Source of the DNA: an uncultured Acidobacteriota bacterium | Lineage (GTDB): Bacteria; Acidobacteriota; CAIWXX01 | Assembly (NCBI GenBank): GCA_903916735.1 | Contig: CAIWXX010000024.1 | Span: 84,043 to 148,042, forward strand | DNA length: 64,000 nt | Direction: 5' to 3' | Part shown: piece after piece, positions 7,735 to 18,225 of the stretch | Numbering within the stretch: the first letter of the stretch is position 1 | Layout: each line of letters opens with the position of its first letter | The notes under the pieces: generated by a model | Told to the model about the DNA's origin: nothing | Database searches by the model: none | What the model saw: only the letters and a program-made list of their open reading frames with translations | Position numbers and translations under genes: made by a program

Positions 7735-8844
7735 ATGATATTGATTGTTGAAAGTGACGAGGCCATTTGCGAGCAGATTGCATCATCTTTGAAGCGCGAT
7801 AGCTACCCCGTGGCGAGCCATACGACGGCGAGCGAGGCGCTCGCGGCCTCCCATCTGGAACCTGATCTCATCATTGCCGACATCACTTCGGCGGAGACCA
7901 AAGGCATCCAGCTGATTCAGGAGTATCGGTGCAGTTTCCCGCATCGTCTGACGCCATTCATACTTCTCTCTTCTTCAGACGACCCGAGCATCCGAGTTCG
8001 CGCACTCGATGTCGGCGCCGACGGATTCCTGCTGAAGCCGTTGAATGTCGATGTGCTGAGGGCGGAGGTGAGAGCAATCCTACAGAAAAAAACACGCTAT
8101 GTGTCGCCGACTTTTTACGGCGATTTGTCACGATTTTCATTCCCGAAACTGATGAGATTCTGCGCGACCCGGGCCATTAGCGGGGAGATCGTCATTTCAA
8201 GCGCGACGCGCCATGCAAAGATACAACTCCGCGGAGGCGTCATCATTCCCCCGGAAACAGGAGAGACTGTGGATTTTTTGGCGGGGCTTTTTGATCTGGC
8301 GACAGGAACCTGTGTCGTGCGTGTTCATCCGCTCGATTTTAAGGATATCGAAGATGCTGTGGTGCCGCAATCAATGCCGTCCCCCGATCGAGAAAAACCG
8401 GTGGGGAGGCTTTCAGTTGTACGGATGGATAAGCGACAATTTCAGGTACAGACCGAGATGACGACTCTGCCTCGTGACCGGATCATGACGATCGTCACAC
8501 TCGCAGGAAAGATTATTCTGAAACGTGAAGGCCTGCCTCTTCAAGGCACGACTCGCAAGGAGCTTGATGCTCTCATCGAATCACAACATCGGGCTGTGGA
8601 GGACGAAATTCGCGAACGTGTCAACCCGGATGTCATCAAACGGATTAAGAATCGCGAACTGCAAAACGAACGCTTCAAGAGGCTCTATGACGCCGGTTGC
8701 GAACGCTATCAGGAAAAAGATTACAAGAGCGCTCTCAAGAACTGGGAAGAAGCTTCACTCATCTCTCCAGGCGATGACTGGCTTCTGCTCAATCTGCAGA
8801 TCGCACGAAAAAAGCTGGGCCTGCCGCTGAGCAAGCAACGATAA
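7735..8844 (+). CDS. Response regulator receiver fused to DUF4388 (PATAN-like) and TPR segment
   Basis: A 369-residue protein. Residues 1-120 are a canonical receiver: acidic pair in IVESDEAI, phospho-acceptor Asp in DLIIADIT, conserved Ser in LLSSSDDP and Lys in FLLKPLN. Residues ~125-215 (FYGDLSRFSFPKLMRFC to FDLATGTCVVRVH) match DUF4388, a domain often attached to receivers in Deltaproteobacteria and relatives. The C-terminus (RLYDAGCERYQEKDYKSALK) looks like a TPR pair. The ATG at 7735 follows AAGGA. There is no DNA-binding domain and no adjacent histidine kinase, so it is probably an orphan regulator acting through protein contacts. Confidence 0.85.
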   Translation: MILIVESDEAICEQIASSLKRDSYPVASHTTASEALAASHLEPDLIIADITSAETKGIQLIQEYRCSFPHRLTPFILLSSSDDPSIRVRALDVGADGFLLKPLNVDVLRAEVRAILQKKTRYVSPTFYGDLSRFSFPKLMRFCATRAISGEIVISSATRHAKIQLRGGVIIPPETGETVDFLAGLFDLATGTCVVRVHPLDFKDIEDAVVPQSMPSPDREKPVGRLSVVRMDKRQFQVQTEMTTLPRDRIMTIVTLAGKIILKREGLPLQGTTRKELDALIESQHRAVEDEIRERVNPDVIKRIKNRELQNERFKRLYDAGCERYQEKDYKSALKNWEEASLISPGDDWLLLNLQIARKKLGLPLSKQR

Positions 8845-9014
8845 CACGTGTTGTACGGTAGGTCCATCAGTGCCGTATCATCTTCTTTTCGAAAATGAAA
8901 TCGGGGCCTGACATTGTGCCTGTCGTCGCCCGGGTTTCGCTATCCCAGAATCTGATGCACGGGTTGGCCGCTGCCAGGTCGCCAAGAGGGCTGACGGTCG
9001 GGTTGTGGATTCCG

Positions 9015-9443
9015 CTATTTCGGTCTATCTCCCAGCGGACGCGCGGTTGAATAAAACGTATAAATCTGAGGAAGATTCACTCCGTCGCGGTAGCGCTCCA
9101 TGGCAATGGCCTGTTGCCACGATTCCAAAACCGGTTGATCGAGATCCTTCAGATAATCATACACCGCATCAGGCGGATGGAACGTCTCTTGTGATACGTT
9201 GACGTAAAAATAGATCATCCTGAAAAGCGTCTTGTCATCAATCTCAGGCCGGCTCTGCGACGCGGTTCTTCTAGGGATCTCACCAAACGATAATTGCCCT
9301 AACGTTTGTGGCCAGGCACTGTCACCGCCTGTGGATTGCACATTCTTTTTCGAGTCATCCTTCGTCACACTCTGTTCGGCGCTCATGAGATTCATTGCAA
9401 GGCCGAGGATTCCCAAAATCAGAAAGCCAAACAAGCATTTCAT
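9015..9443 (-). CDS. Small secreted protein of unknown function
   Basis: A 142-residue protein with a clear signal peptide (MKCLFGFLILGILGLAMNLM, then SAEQS). The mature part is acidic and serine-rich at first, then contains DDKTLFRMIYFYVNVSQETF and VYDYLKDLDQPVLESWQQAI. I do not recognise the family. The ATG at 9443 follows GAGGG; a TTG seven codons earlier is less likely. It ends about 170 bases from the convergent response-regulator gene and has no obvious partner. Confidence 0.65.
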   Translation of the reverse strand: MKCLFGFLILGILGLAMNLMSAEQSVTKDDSKKNVQSTGGDSAWPQTLGQLSFGEIPRRTASQSRPEIDDKTLFRMIYFYVNVSQETFHPPDAVYDYLKDLDQPVLESWQQAIAMERYRDGVNLPQIYTFYSTARPLGDRPK

Positions 9444-9617
9444 TTTACCATTCCCTCTGCTCAATACCCCTTGTCTTAATCATATCATGAGATTTGAAAG
9501 TTTCTCTGTTCTTCGGCTTCTTCGCTGTGGGGCGCGCGTCTCGATGCCCTCTCGGGAGCCGGCGGGCCCGGTTTGTCCCGCCGGCTATGGACTATTTTTT
9601 TGCTGCGCGCGAGAGGC

Positions 9618-11789
9618 CTACTGCCACTTCACGTTGACGCCGTTCCCCCTGATATCGTACCCATGGCCAGTACCGGACCAATTCGTTGTTGGTGGATCGT
9701 TGTCCCATTCATTCCCGACCGCGTAGACAAGCGTCAACGAATCATAATTAAGGAAGTTGCAGTCAGCGCCCGCTCCCAGATTGTGGAAAATGTTATGGCC
9801 CATATGGGAGGCATCGGTTCCAAAGTCGACTTGTGCATTCAATTCGACACCTACACCAAGGTTATCGACAAATCGATTGTCTCGGAACACTCCTACCATG
9901 CCCTCTATAATGGCACCATACCCGTTACCATTGAACGTTGATCCGGTCATGGCGATCGCATTATCATTGCCATAAGCAATGATTCCCAATTCCATCGCCG
10001 AGCCGAACTTGCAGTTGCTCGCCGTGAGGTCATAGCCGCCTGACATGAAATCAACCATGAAATTGCCCAGCACAATATTATTTTTCAAATTCACCGAACC
10101 GTAGCTCGAGATCGCTTTGGCATCGAGCATGAATCCCGCTGCCGCACCAAGGTAATACCCCATAATGCGGCTGTTCTGCACGGTGGTCGTCCCTTCGCCA
10201 TACATGATGAGTCCTATGAATCCACCACCATAAAGCCCCACGGAATCCAAAACGGTATTGCTGTTCATGGCCATCGTGAGTCCCATGCCGGACTTTTTGG
10301 CGCCGATGCCGGTGGAATCGCGCACCCAAGCGAGCGTTCGGGAATGGCTGCTGAGGCAATCCTTGCCGCTGATGACATCACTGGAGATTGGGAATTTCGC
10401 CTTGTTCGAATGGCACGCCGATGCGCATCCTCCTCCTCCGCCTCCGCCGCTGATGAGCGTTCTGGTTGAACCGTCTCCCTGGAGTGTGACGCCTTCGGGC
10501 ACATAGAGCGGAAAAGTTTCGCCGTTGTCGACGTCGTAAACGCCTTCGGCGGCGGACACCGTATAACCGGTCGTGGCGATGGATAATCCCATGGTGATCG
10601 ATTTAAATGGCTTTTCCATGCTACCGTTTCCGGTGGTGTCATCGCCAACGGCTGCATCGACATAAATCGTCTTGGCTCCGCCGGTGACCTTCACGATCTG
10701 AGAGTCGAGTGCAGAGAGTCCATCCGAGTTGTTGACCGTAATCGTATATGCTGTGGTCTTGGATGGAGTGACCGTTGTTGAACCCGTCACGGGTACAGCT
10801 CCAACGTCGTGATCAATTAATGCTGAGATGGCATTGAAAGATGTCCAGCTCAGTGTTGAGCTCTGGCCTTGAGACACCGTTTCGGGTAATGCTGTCAGAT
10901 CCACCGAGACGCGCCACGCGAGAATCTGATCGATGAGCTCTTTGGCCATCAAGCCGAGTGTGATTCGATTCGCTCTTTTGAGCTGTGTGTCGTCCACTTT
11001 CTTGATGTATTTGAGGAGAAGCTGGAGGTTATACAGGGTTAATTGCTTATTATGTCTTTTGTAATACTTGTCGGCCCTGTTGAGGTATTTCAGAAGAGTT
11101 TGGCGCGTCGATCCGCTCATGTTCATGTCCATGATGGCGCTTCGGAGAGTTGCGAAGTCGATCACGGCGAAAGCGTGATCGGCGAAGAGCGGACCGCCGC
11201 TGAGTCCTCTTCTCGGGGTGGTTGCCGGCGCGAAATGGCCATCCCCTGTGCCGCGCGCCAAAGAGACAGATCGGTTGGAGAAGCTCACCGTGGAAATGTC
11301 CGGATGGCCGTCTCCGTTGCTGTCATCGGCCGAGATCAGAACCGGGCCGCTGTCCACCTTGATCGATGCCGCATGTACGAATCGATGCTCGGATTTCGCA
11401 AGAAACAGCTCCACGCTATTGTTGAGGAAATCCGCTATTGCGAAATCGTCCAGACCGTCTCCATTAAAATCCGCGACCGCCAGATCGGAAATGGCGCCTG
11501 ACTGGCCGATGAAAAACTGTTCTTGCTGGCTGTTGAAATGATTGGATTCCCCCAATTGCACAAGCATGAGTGGAGAAAAAAAACTCGTCGTCACAGTCGC
11601 AAATGTCTCGCGCGATTGGCCTGCCGGCCCATTCGGCACGCGCCGTGTTAACGCTTTTGAATGCGTGGGAGACCAGGATCTGGAAAAGTCCATCTCCTTC
11701 GCCATGAGGATGCCGCTCAGAACAAGAGGCACGATAAGTGCCATGGATACCATTACCCCTCGGTATCGGCGATTTGTTTTGTGGATCAC
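9618..11789 (-). CDS. Exported FG-GAP / parallel beta-helix protein
   Basis: A 723-residue protein if it starts at GTG 11789. That start is chosen because AGGAGG lies 6 bases upstream and a strong sigma-70-like promoter sits just before it; longer upstream frames pass through that promoter. An N-terminal hydrophobic segment (MVSMALIVPLVLSGIL) directs export. Residues ~85-190 hold FG-GAP/VCBS calcium-binding repeats (DFNGDGLDDFAIADF, DSNGDGHPDIS). A helical insert and an immunoglobulin-like segment follow (LPETVSQGQSSTLSWTS). The last ~300 residues match a DUF1565/pectate-lyase-like beta-helix (TIYVDAAVGDDTTGNGSMEK, with repeated NNIV/DNRF turns). It probably binds or modifies extracellular polysaccharide; the substrate is unknown. 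Confidence 0.75.
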   Translation of the reverse strand: MIHKTNRRYRGVMVSMALIVPLVLSGILMAKEMDFSRSWSPTHSKALTRRVPNGPAGQSRETFATVTTSFFSPLMLVQLGESNHFNSQQEQFFIGQSGAISDLAVADFNGDGLDDFAIADFLNNSVELFLAKSEHRFVHAASIKVDSGPVLISADDSNGDGHPDISTVSFSNRSVSLARGTGDGHFAPATTPRRGLSGGPLFADHAFAVIDFATLRSAIMDMNMSGSTRQTLLKYLNRADKYYKRHNKQLTLYNLQLLLKYIKKVDDTQLKRANRITLGLMAKELIDQILAWRVSVDLTALPETVSQGQSSTLSWTSFNAISALIDHDVGAVPVTGSTTVTPSKTTAYTITVNNSDGLSALDSQIVKVTGGAKTIYVDAAVGDDTTGNGSMEKPFKSITMGLSIATTGYTVSAAEGVYDVDNGETFPLYVPEGVTLQGDGSTRTLISGGGGGGGCASACHSNKAKFPISSDVISGKDCLSSHSRTLAWVRDSTGIGAKKSGMGLTMAMNSNTVLDSVGLYGGGFIGLIMYGEGTTTVQNSRIMGYYLGAAAGFMLDAKAISSYGSVNLKNNIVLGNFMVDFMSGGYDLTASNCKFGSAMELGIIAYGNDNAIAMTGSTFNGNGYGAIIEGMVGVFRDNRFVDNLGVGVELNAQVDFGTDASHMGHNIFHNLGAGADCNFLNYDSLTLVYAVGNEWDNDPPTTNWSGTGHGYDIRGNGVNVKWQ

Positions 11790-11841
11790 ACTAAACCTCC
11801 TGGGATGATCCGGAATAAATAAACGAACATAACTTTCGGAC

Positions 11842-11871
11842 ATTATAGCAGCCCGGAAGTTAATGAGCCAA
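11842..11871 (-). promoter_or_regulatory. Sigma-70-type promoter for the FG-GAP/beta-helix gene
   Basis: On the minus strand -35 TTGGCT (11871-11866) and -10 TATAAT (11847-11842) are separated by 18 bases, with an extended TGC before the -10. Transcription would start near 11835, about 45 bases before the GTG start at 11789. This supports that start over longer frames. Confidence 0.6.
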
Positions 11872-12009
11872 TCAATGCACCGATGTTCGGCGCATCCATG
11901 CTGTGTGGGGCTTCTCATAAGCGATGACTCGGAATGCAAAATACTGCATGGCACCCGGGCATAATCACGATCGACGCACGATGGACGATGAATGTGCTCC
12001 CACATATAA

Positions 12010-13540
12010 TTGGACGTTATAGAAGGTCTCATAAAATTTCTGTTCTCATTGACTCTCACCGGGTTTCTGCTGGCGCCGCCCCTGAGCGTAGCGTCGCAAA
12101 AGACGGAATCCACATCGGAAAAAACGGCGACGAAAATTCAAAAGCCGGCCGCCAAAGCAGACAAATCGGCGATGAAGTCGACAGAAAAAATCGGATGATT
12201 CGGACATTTACAGCGGATTGAAATGGCGGAGCATCGGACCGGCGTTCACTTCATGACGCATTGCCGACTTCGCGGTGAGCCCTGTCAATCAGAACACATA
12301 TTATGTGGCGGTCGCGAGTGGCCACATCTGGAAAACCGTCAACTCCGGCACGACATGGGGGCCGGTTTTTGATAATTACGGCGCCCATGCCATCGGATGT
12401 CTGGCTATGGATCCAAAGAACCCGAATGTCGTTTGGGCCGGCACGGGCGAAAACAACCGCCAGCGGGCACTCGGTTACGGCAATGGAGTCTATAAAACCC
12501 TTGACGGCGGCAAGAACTGGACATGCATGGGGTTGAAGGATTCGCGGCAGATTGGGAAAATCCACATCGATCCCCGCAATTCCGACCTTGTCTTCGTGGC
12601 GGCAGAGGGGTCGGCGTGGGGACCGGGAGGCGACCGCGGACCTTATTAAACCAAAGGTGGCGGCAAAACCTGGAACAACGTTCTGAACATCAGTGACAAC
12701 ACCGGTGTCAACAACGTCATTTGCGATCCCCGGAATCCTGATCTCATGTATGCAACATCTGAACAGCGACGACGCCACGTCTTCACAAAAATCGGCGGCG
12801 GCCCCGAATCGGCTGTTTATTAATCCTCGGACGGCGGCGAATCCTGGAACAAGATCATGAAGGGGCTACCTGATGTCGATATCGGCGGCATGGGCATTGA
12901 TATTTCGCCGGTCAATCCGGATGTGCTCTACATCATCATGGAAGCGGCTGAAGGCAAAAGCGGTGTTTATCGGTCACTCAATCGCGGCGAATCATGGGAT
13001 AAAATGAGCGACCATCACGAAATCGGTCAGTATTACAACGAAATCTGTTGTGATCCAAAGAATGCCGACAAGATCTACTCGGTCGAGACCATCAGCCAGG
13101 TGAGTGCGGACGCCTGGAAAACATGGCATGAGCTCGGCAATAAAGAACGTCACTCGGATGACCACGCATTGTGGATCGATCCGCACAATACACTTCATCT
13201 TCTCATTGGCGGTGATGGCGGTATCTATGAAACCTTCGATGCCTGCGCCACTTGGGATCTTAAACAGAATCTGCCGGTCACTCAGTTTTATCGCGTCTTC
13301 ACTGATAATAGCCTGCCCTTTTACCATGTCTACGGCGACACGCAAGACAACAACAGCATGAGCGGTCCTTCCCGGACGATCAGCTGGGATGGCATCGTTG
13401 GTTCTGACTGGATTTTCACAAACTTCGGTGACGGCTTCTGGTCAGCCGTTGATCCGGAAAATCCGAATATCATTTATGCCGAAAGCCAGTACGGAGGAAT
13501 GGCGCGTTTCGACAGGCAGAGCACGGAAGCTGTGAGCATC
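12010..13540 (+). pseudogene. Decayed BNR-repeat (sortilin/VPS10-like) glycosyl-hydrolase-family gene
   Basis: The translation matches the N-terminal half of the large exported BNR/VPS10-like propeller proteins (YYVAVASGHIWKTVNSGTTW, VVWAGTGENN, then VYKTLDGGKNW). A signal peptide (SLTLTGFLLAPPLSVAS) is encoded near 12050. The frame is broken by a shift at the A6 run near 12187, TGA in place of Gly near 12254 (TS*RIADF), TAA in place of Lys near 12647 (GPY*TKGGG) and TAA in place of Lys near 12821 (VY*SSDGG). It then stops matching at about 13515-13540, where transposase sequence begins. These proteins are usually near 1,000 residues, so about half is missing. It is not functional. Confidence 0.8.
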
Positions 13541-14559
13541 CGCCCTGGAAGCTTGCCTGGACGGATTGAAGCAGCTGCACGAGGCGCTCGACGACGGTGA
13601 AGGTCGCGCGCAACCAGCACAACGCACCCTCGTACGCGACGGTGGGTTCTGGAGTCCGCAACTGGAGTTGGACCTGGATACGGGCCGGCTACTACAGCCT
13701 CATTTCGTTGCCGCTGGGACACAAAGCCTCGGAGGAGGCATTACAGATGGCGGCACGGCGGAGAGCAATGAAACGGCTTTCAGGCAGGCTCAGCCACGTG
13801 CGCGCGGCCCGAATGCGAACCGCCATTGGAGAGTTGGACCGCACGCTCGTCGTGGTAGAGAGCGAAGAATTGCTGGAAGGACAAAAGCGTGGTATCGCGA
13901 TCGCCCTGCGCAAGGCCGAGAAGGAACTGCGCAAGCTCGACAGATTGGTACAAATGGGCCGCATCTCACACAGCAGCCTCGAGCAGCGAGCCAAGAAGGC
14001 ACTCGCCCGCTAGCATTTATCGAGTTTTGTCGTGACAACCATCGCCGGAACAGACAAGGAACCAGCGTTTCGTTGGAGGGTGGATGGCAGCTTGCGCCGC
14101 CAACTGGAGAAGACCCGGCTCGGACGACGCGTGCTTTGCACAGGCCGACACTATTGGAGCACAGGACGGATCGTTCACGCATTCCGGGGCCAATGGAACG
14201 TGGAGGAACTCTTTCGACGAGCGAAAAAAGGCGGAGTGGTCCCGTGGGGGCCTTCATACCAGCGGGCGGATGGACCGCTGCGCCTACACACCTTCGCCAC
14301 TGTTCACGGGTTGATGCTCGTCAGTCTGGCGAAGATGGCGCTTGGAACGGGCGCTTCCGCACGCGCAACCATGAAAAGCCCGGCGGATATCCGCGCGACG
14401 TTGGTCCGTACGACGACAGGTGGGACCGGAAGACGACCAACCGTTATGCTCGCTCCTGAATTGACGACCGAACAACGCCGGGCCGTACGGATCTTCAATT
14501 TGGAGCACTGGTTCCCTGTTATTATTTCATGTATGACGGTTCGACCAGTTCACACATGA
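13541..14559 (+). mobile_element. IS1634-type transposase remnant (C-terminal part, in-frame TAG)
   Basis: The plus-strand translation YYSLISLPLGHKASEEALQM, then RLGRRVLCTGRHYWSTGRIV and FRGQWNVEELFRRAKKGGVV, matches the catalytic C-terminal half of DDE transposases of the IS1634 group (IS4-like). One TAG at 14011-14013 splits the frame between ALAR and HLSSFVVTT, where a Glu codon is expected. The N-terminal half is absent and the 5' end abuts the broken BNR gene, so the element is an inactive remnant. No terminal inverted repeats could be identified. It ends by 14559, and the next 209 bases hold nothing recognisable. Confidence 0.75.
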
Positions 14560-14768
14560 AATCCCCACGAAATTGGCAATTCGATTATCCGGGGTGCGAA
14601 GGTAGGGCTGGTGGCTCCAATCAACTTGCGCAGCGGCCTTGAATCATTGATCCAGCGTGAGATCTAACATCAGCAAAGCGGCGAGCCGGGTCATTTGATT
14701 TTCAAGGTCAATTCAGCTTTCTAATAGCATATCTCCTTATTGTATCAATCCCCGGTCTTTCCCATCGA

Positions 14769-16427
14769 CTACTGTAGGCAATCCGCTTTTTGCAACTCCT
14801 GGAAAGTGACATCGTGAGGCAAAGGAATCTTCATATGTTTAGTTTCGATTTCTATCGTCTCATCGAACAGCGTTTCCGACGACGGGCTTCCAGGGGCCCC
14901 GCAATTCTTACTCTCTTTAAGAACAATCTGAAAATCTTGGCCACTAAGAGTCAGTTCGAAATAGTAACATTTGTTGGCAGCCAAGTTGATCGAGGGGGTC
15001 CAGGTGTAGGGACCAAAATTGCCGGCACATCCTGTTTTTAGGCCCCATTTAAACATGACTTTGCCGGCTTTTGCTTGTATGTATCCTTGCCAGGTCGCTT
15101 TTGCACTGCAACTGGACAACGATGACTGCTTAGTTACACTCTCAATAGTCCCCCAAAATGTGACGGAACCACTCTGTTTGCAACAGACATTATCGTGAAC
15201 TCCCCACTTAGTCTTGCCTGAGGGTGAACTGCCACCACCAATATTGATAATTGCCTCCTGGTATGATGTTTCACTCCAATGCAGGTTTCCCGTATTGAAG
15301 TTGTCGCTCACGTACCAGCCGTCGTAGGAACCCGCCCAGCCCAAATTGATATGCACTGTCTGCGAAGGGGAACTACGCCATCCATCCACAACCACTGAAT
15401 GCCCACCGGCATTCGGATCCCGGATTTTCAACTGCGAAGGACGTCCATTGGAGACTTCAGTCTGAAAAACGTTCATCCAGGCAGTAGATGAACTGTAATT
15501 AACTCGCTTAACTCCTTTGACTCCCATGTATCCGAAGTATTTGGGGTAACAAGTGAGGCCGTCCATGGTCGACGCAGACGAACTATCTGCTCCGTAGATC
15601 ATATGCCAGGTGTAGCCGACGTCGCGGCAGAGTGTTGCCACAGCATCCTTCTGCGTACTGCTACTCGAATTCGTCGCCTTGCTCGGCATCTGACTCCAGT
15701 TATAGGTGTGAGGCGTGAAGGTCAACTTCTGGCTGTGCCATGTATAAGAAGTAGAGCCCTGGCTTTTGCCGGGCGACATGTAAAACCGCATGATCTGGGA
15801 TGCAGCGGTTGCAACGCATCCTACGACAGAGCGGCTGTTCCCATCCATCGGACAATAATTATCATATGGGGCTCCCTGGTCCCATTTTGTAATCAGAAGC
15901 GGACCGTGTTGAGTCAGATCTACGCCTTCGAAAGTGGAATCCGATTCAGATATAAATTTATCCGTTGAGACCCTGAAAACCCGCCATAGTCTCTGGTTCT
16001 CCGTTTGCCCGGGATTTAATCTGTCGAATTCAGCCCGGTTATTATCGATCATTTCCTCTGTATCGCGCAGAGCAGTTGAAATCCAATCGGCCTGTTCGAC
16101 TGTTTTCCCGCCATGCATGTGCAACGTCGCAGTGTCGGAATAAAGTTTCACGGGAGGCAGCTCGTCTCGCGAAGGAACCAGGATGTTCCCTTTGGGGGCA
16201 ACAAGGAAATTATATCCCACGACTTTCCCTTGGCTTATCACGAGCTCGTATCCAACGATGGCTGGTGTGTTGGAACCACCCCACGAATTGTACGCTCTGA
16301 CAATGTGAGTTAGCCAGTTTTGCGCCGCCAACTTCGCGTCATCGAGTGTGACTTCCGCTGCTCCGGCTAATCCTCCGAGAAGGAGCACAATAGTGAACGA
16401 GATGATTACTCTCTTGGAACCGCTCAT
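14769..16427 (-). CDS. Secreted C10-family (streptopain-like) cysteine protease
   Basis: A 552-residue exported protein. Residues 1-23 are a signal peptide (FTIVLLLGGLAGAAE). A propeptide of the streptopain type follows (LDDAKLAAQNWLTHIV, VVGYNFLVAPKGNILV). The catalytic domain has WDQGAPYDNYCP, the nucleophile in VVGCVATAASQIM, the histidine in GGHSVVVDGWR, and the oxyanion-region NLGWAGSYDGWY. A C-terminal beta-rich extension from about residue 400 contains several cysteines (DNVCCKQSG, CAGNF, NCGAPG). The precursor would be exported and activated by prodomain removal. Its 3' end faces the transposase remnant. GGAGG lies close upstream of the ATG. Confidence 0.85.
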   Translation of the reverse strand: MSGSKRVIISFTIVLLLGGLAGAAEVTLDDAKLAAQNWLTHIVRAYNSWGGSNTPAIVGYELVISQGKVVGYNFLVAPKGNILVPSRDELPPVKLYSDTATLHMHGGKTVEQADWISTALRDTEEMIDNNRAEFDRLNPGQTENQRLWRVFRVSTDKFISESDSTFEGVDLTQHGPLLITKWDQGAPYDNYCPMDGNSRSVVGCVATAASQIMRFYMSPGKSQGSTSYTWHSQKLTFTPHTYNWSQMPSKATNSSSSTQKDAVATLCRDVGYTWHMIYGADSSSASTMDGLTCYPKYFGYMGVKGVKRVNYSSSTAWMNVFQTEVSNGRPSQLKIRDPNAGGHSVVVDGWRSSPSQTVHINLGWAGSYDGWYVSDNFNTGNLHWSETSYQEAIINIGGGSSPSGKTKWGVHDNVCCKQSGSVTFWGTIESVTKQSSLSSCSAKATWQGYIQAKAGKVMFKWGLKTGCAGNFGPYTWTPSINLAANKCYYFELTLSGQDFQIVLKESKNCGAPGSPSSETLFDETIEIETKHMKIPLPHDVTFQELQKADCLQ

Positions 16428-16584
16428 TTAAACCTCCTTTTGATAATGAACATCCGCCGGAACGCTGCCTCCGGACAGAGGTTAAAAGATACTTATAGAA
16501 TCGCCATTACTGAACGATTCCTAGCCCATTGCTGAATCCCGCGATACTCTGCCAGTGAGTCGTAATCCCCCCTTGAATTAAAGG

Positions 16585-17836
16585 ATAGAGGCGGAGTTTT
16601 GCTTTTTTTCTCTGGATGCTCAAATGCCACAAACGTAGTAAATCGAGTATCTGCGCATCGATATTGGCACCCATCCCCCGCACCTGGGGACGGAGGATGG
16701 CACAGCCCGCCATTATTTTGCGATGATCGATGGTGGAACACGATCAAAATGTAAACTTTCGGCGGGCTGGGGTCAAGGCGAATCGGAAATTGGACAGACT
16801 CAGCCAGAGAATCCGGATACCTGCGTTAGAGATAATAGGAATCAGAAAAATCCGGTTGGGGATCGGGAAAAACGAATAGTACCGATGGCGATGCTCGCGA
16901 TGGAAGCTGCTGAACGTCAAAATAATATTTGATGAACTTCAATATTTTGGCTACCAGATTCGGCTGGGCCCGCGCCTCGATAACTGAAACCACTTTGAAG
17001 GTCGAGCAGCATTCGCAAAGCAAGGGATCTGCATCGAATACTCGTTTTATAAGCCGCACCCATGTGTTGCGTCTCTTCTTGTATCCAGTCTTCTTCGGAT
17101 TCGGCAGGCTCTGTTGCAATTATAATGCCGGAATCCGGCATCGAATGAGCTTGTGCGGCTTTTCCGCGATAAGCATTTCGATAAACATCAAAATAGTGGA
17201 TCGCAACTGCATTCCCTTTTCCGGCATATGGGATGTGAGGCCGCCGATGTCGCGATCTGGTTAAGTGCCCTTGGCGGCGTACTTCACATATGATTCATTG
17301 CCCAAGACGAGCCGGCCCACGGCGGCCGGTGTTCGAACCGTGTAGAGGCCGATTTCAACGATCTCTTTCATGTCCCTGATAGCGGGGCGGATCCAAGCAT
17401 CGAATCCCGAATATTTCAACGATAAAATCTTGTTCGCGAGATCGTGAATAATCAGTTCCCTTTTCAACAGCATTGAGAAAACCTTGGCTTCAAAAATCCT
17501 GCGCATGGTGCAGGCATCGATCGTAGGAACCGATTCGAACTCACCATCCTGCAAAAAACCGCCACACAGCACGATTCTATGCACATGCGACTGCCACCCC
17601 AAAAATTCACATGCGGTGTTGATGGTGAGAATGGCGCCGGGTAAAGCGTTCTTCGAAAGTAAGGCGGCAAAAAATTCGCGTAACGATTCCCACGCACAGA
17701 GGCAGAGTTGAGGAAGAAGATTTCTATGGAATTTGAAATATGGTCTCAACATTTTCGGCAATGTGAAAACGTTATAAACATGAGGCACCGGCCGAAGGAC
17801 CTTCTCCTGAACGCTACTCCGCCCAGAGAATCGCAC
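16585..17836 (-). mobile_element. IS91-family transposase remnant, copy 1
   Basis: Read on the minus strand, 17836-17261 encodes VRFSGRSSVQEKVLRPVPH, IPKML-like LPKMLRPYFKFHRNLL and GWQSHVHRIVLC, the Y2 (HUH) transposase core of IS91. After TAA in place of Gln near 17263 and a 48-bp deletion relative to copy 2, the frame continues as TSHMPEKGMQL and then as a zinc-binding tail, WVRLIKRVFDADPLLCECC, in another frame (16826-17119). The HxH-like site is altered (HVH). About 240 bases beyond the coding part, down to 16585, are also shared with copy 2 at 22.2 kb, so the terminal region is included. The element is inactive. Confidence 0.7.
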
Positions 17837-17977
17837 GTTTGGTGGAACACGACGAGCAGGACCCTCTCGTTTTGCAACTCAGGGCAAGCAATTAGGTCTG
17901 CCCGCCACGGGAAGGGACGGTGCGCGGCGCGACGGGGTTAGCGCAGGCCGAGGAGGGTGAGCACCGGGTCGAGGGGG

Positions 17978-18121
17978 ATAGACCTCGACCGGATTCGCAA
18001 ATTGCTGAAGAAGCATCCGGAGTGGAACCGCCGCCGGTTGTCAGTGGAGCTATCCGCTGAATAGGAGTGGCGCAACGGCGCGGGACGCCTCCGTCCGAGC
18101 CGTCGGTTCCACTTCCGCCAT
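17978..18121 (+). pseudogene. DruA-like (DUF4338) N-terminal scrap
   Basis: The plus-strand frame reads DLDRIRKLLKKHPEWNRRRL, SVELSAE, TAG, EWRNGAGRL. This matches the N-terminal helical part of DUF4338 proteins (DruA of Druantia and transposon-linked relatives), where the family has xxLxxxxxWRNxxGRLKD. Only about 45 codons remain, with one in-frame TAG and an abrupt loss of similarity afterwards. Confidence 0.4.
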
Positions 18122-18165
18122 ATGATACTCATTTGGGATTTCTTAGTGCTTGCCTTCAATAGAAA

Positions 18166-18204
18166 AGACACGTTCCAGCAGATTCGGAATCAGGTGACGT
18201 GTCT
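18166..18204 (-). terminator. Likely intrinsic terminator of the metallophosphoesterase gene
   Basis: AGACACGT (18166-18173) and ACGTGTCT (18197-18204) form a perfect 8-bp inverted repeat. On the minus strand the stem is followed by TTTTCTATTG, and it lies about 20 bases past the stop of the gene at 18226. The loop is long (23 bases), which weakens the call. Confidence 0.4.
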
Positions 18205-18225
18205 CGCCTGTCTCCGACCACAGAC

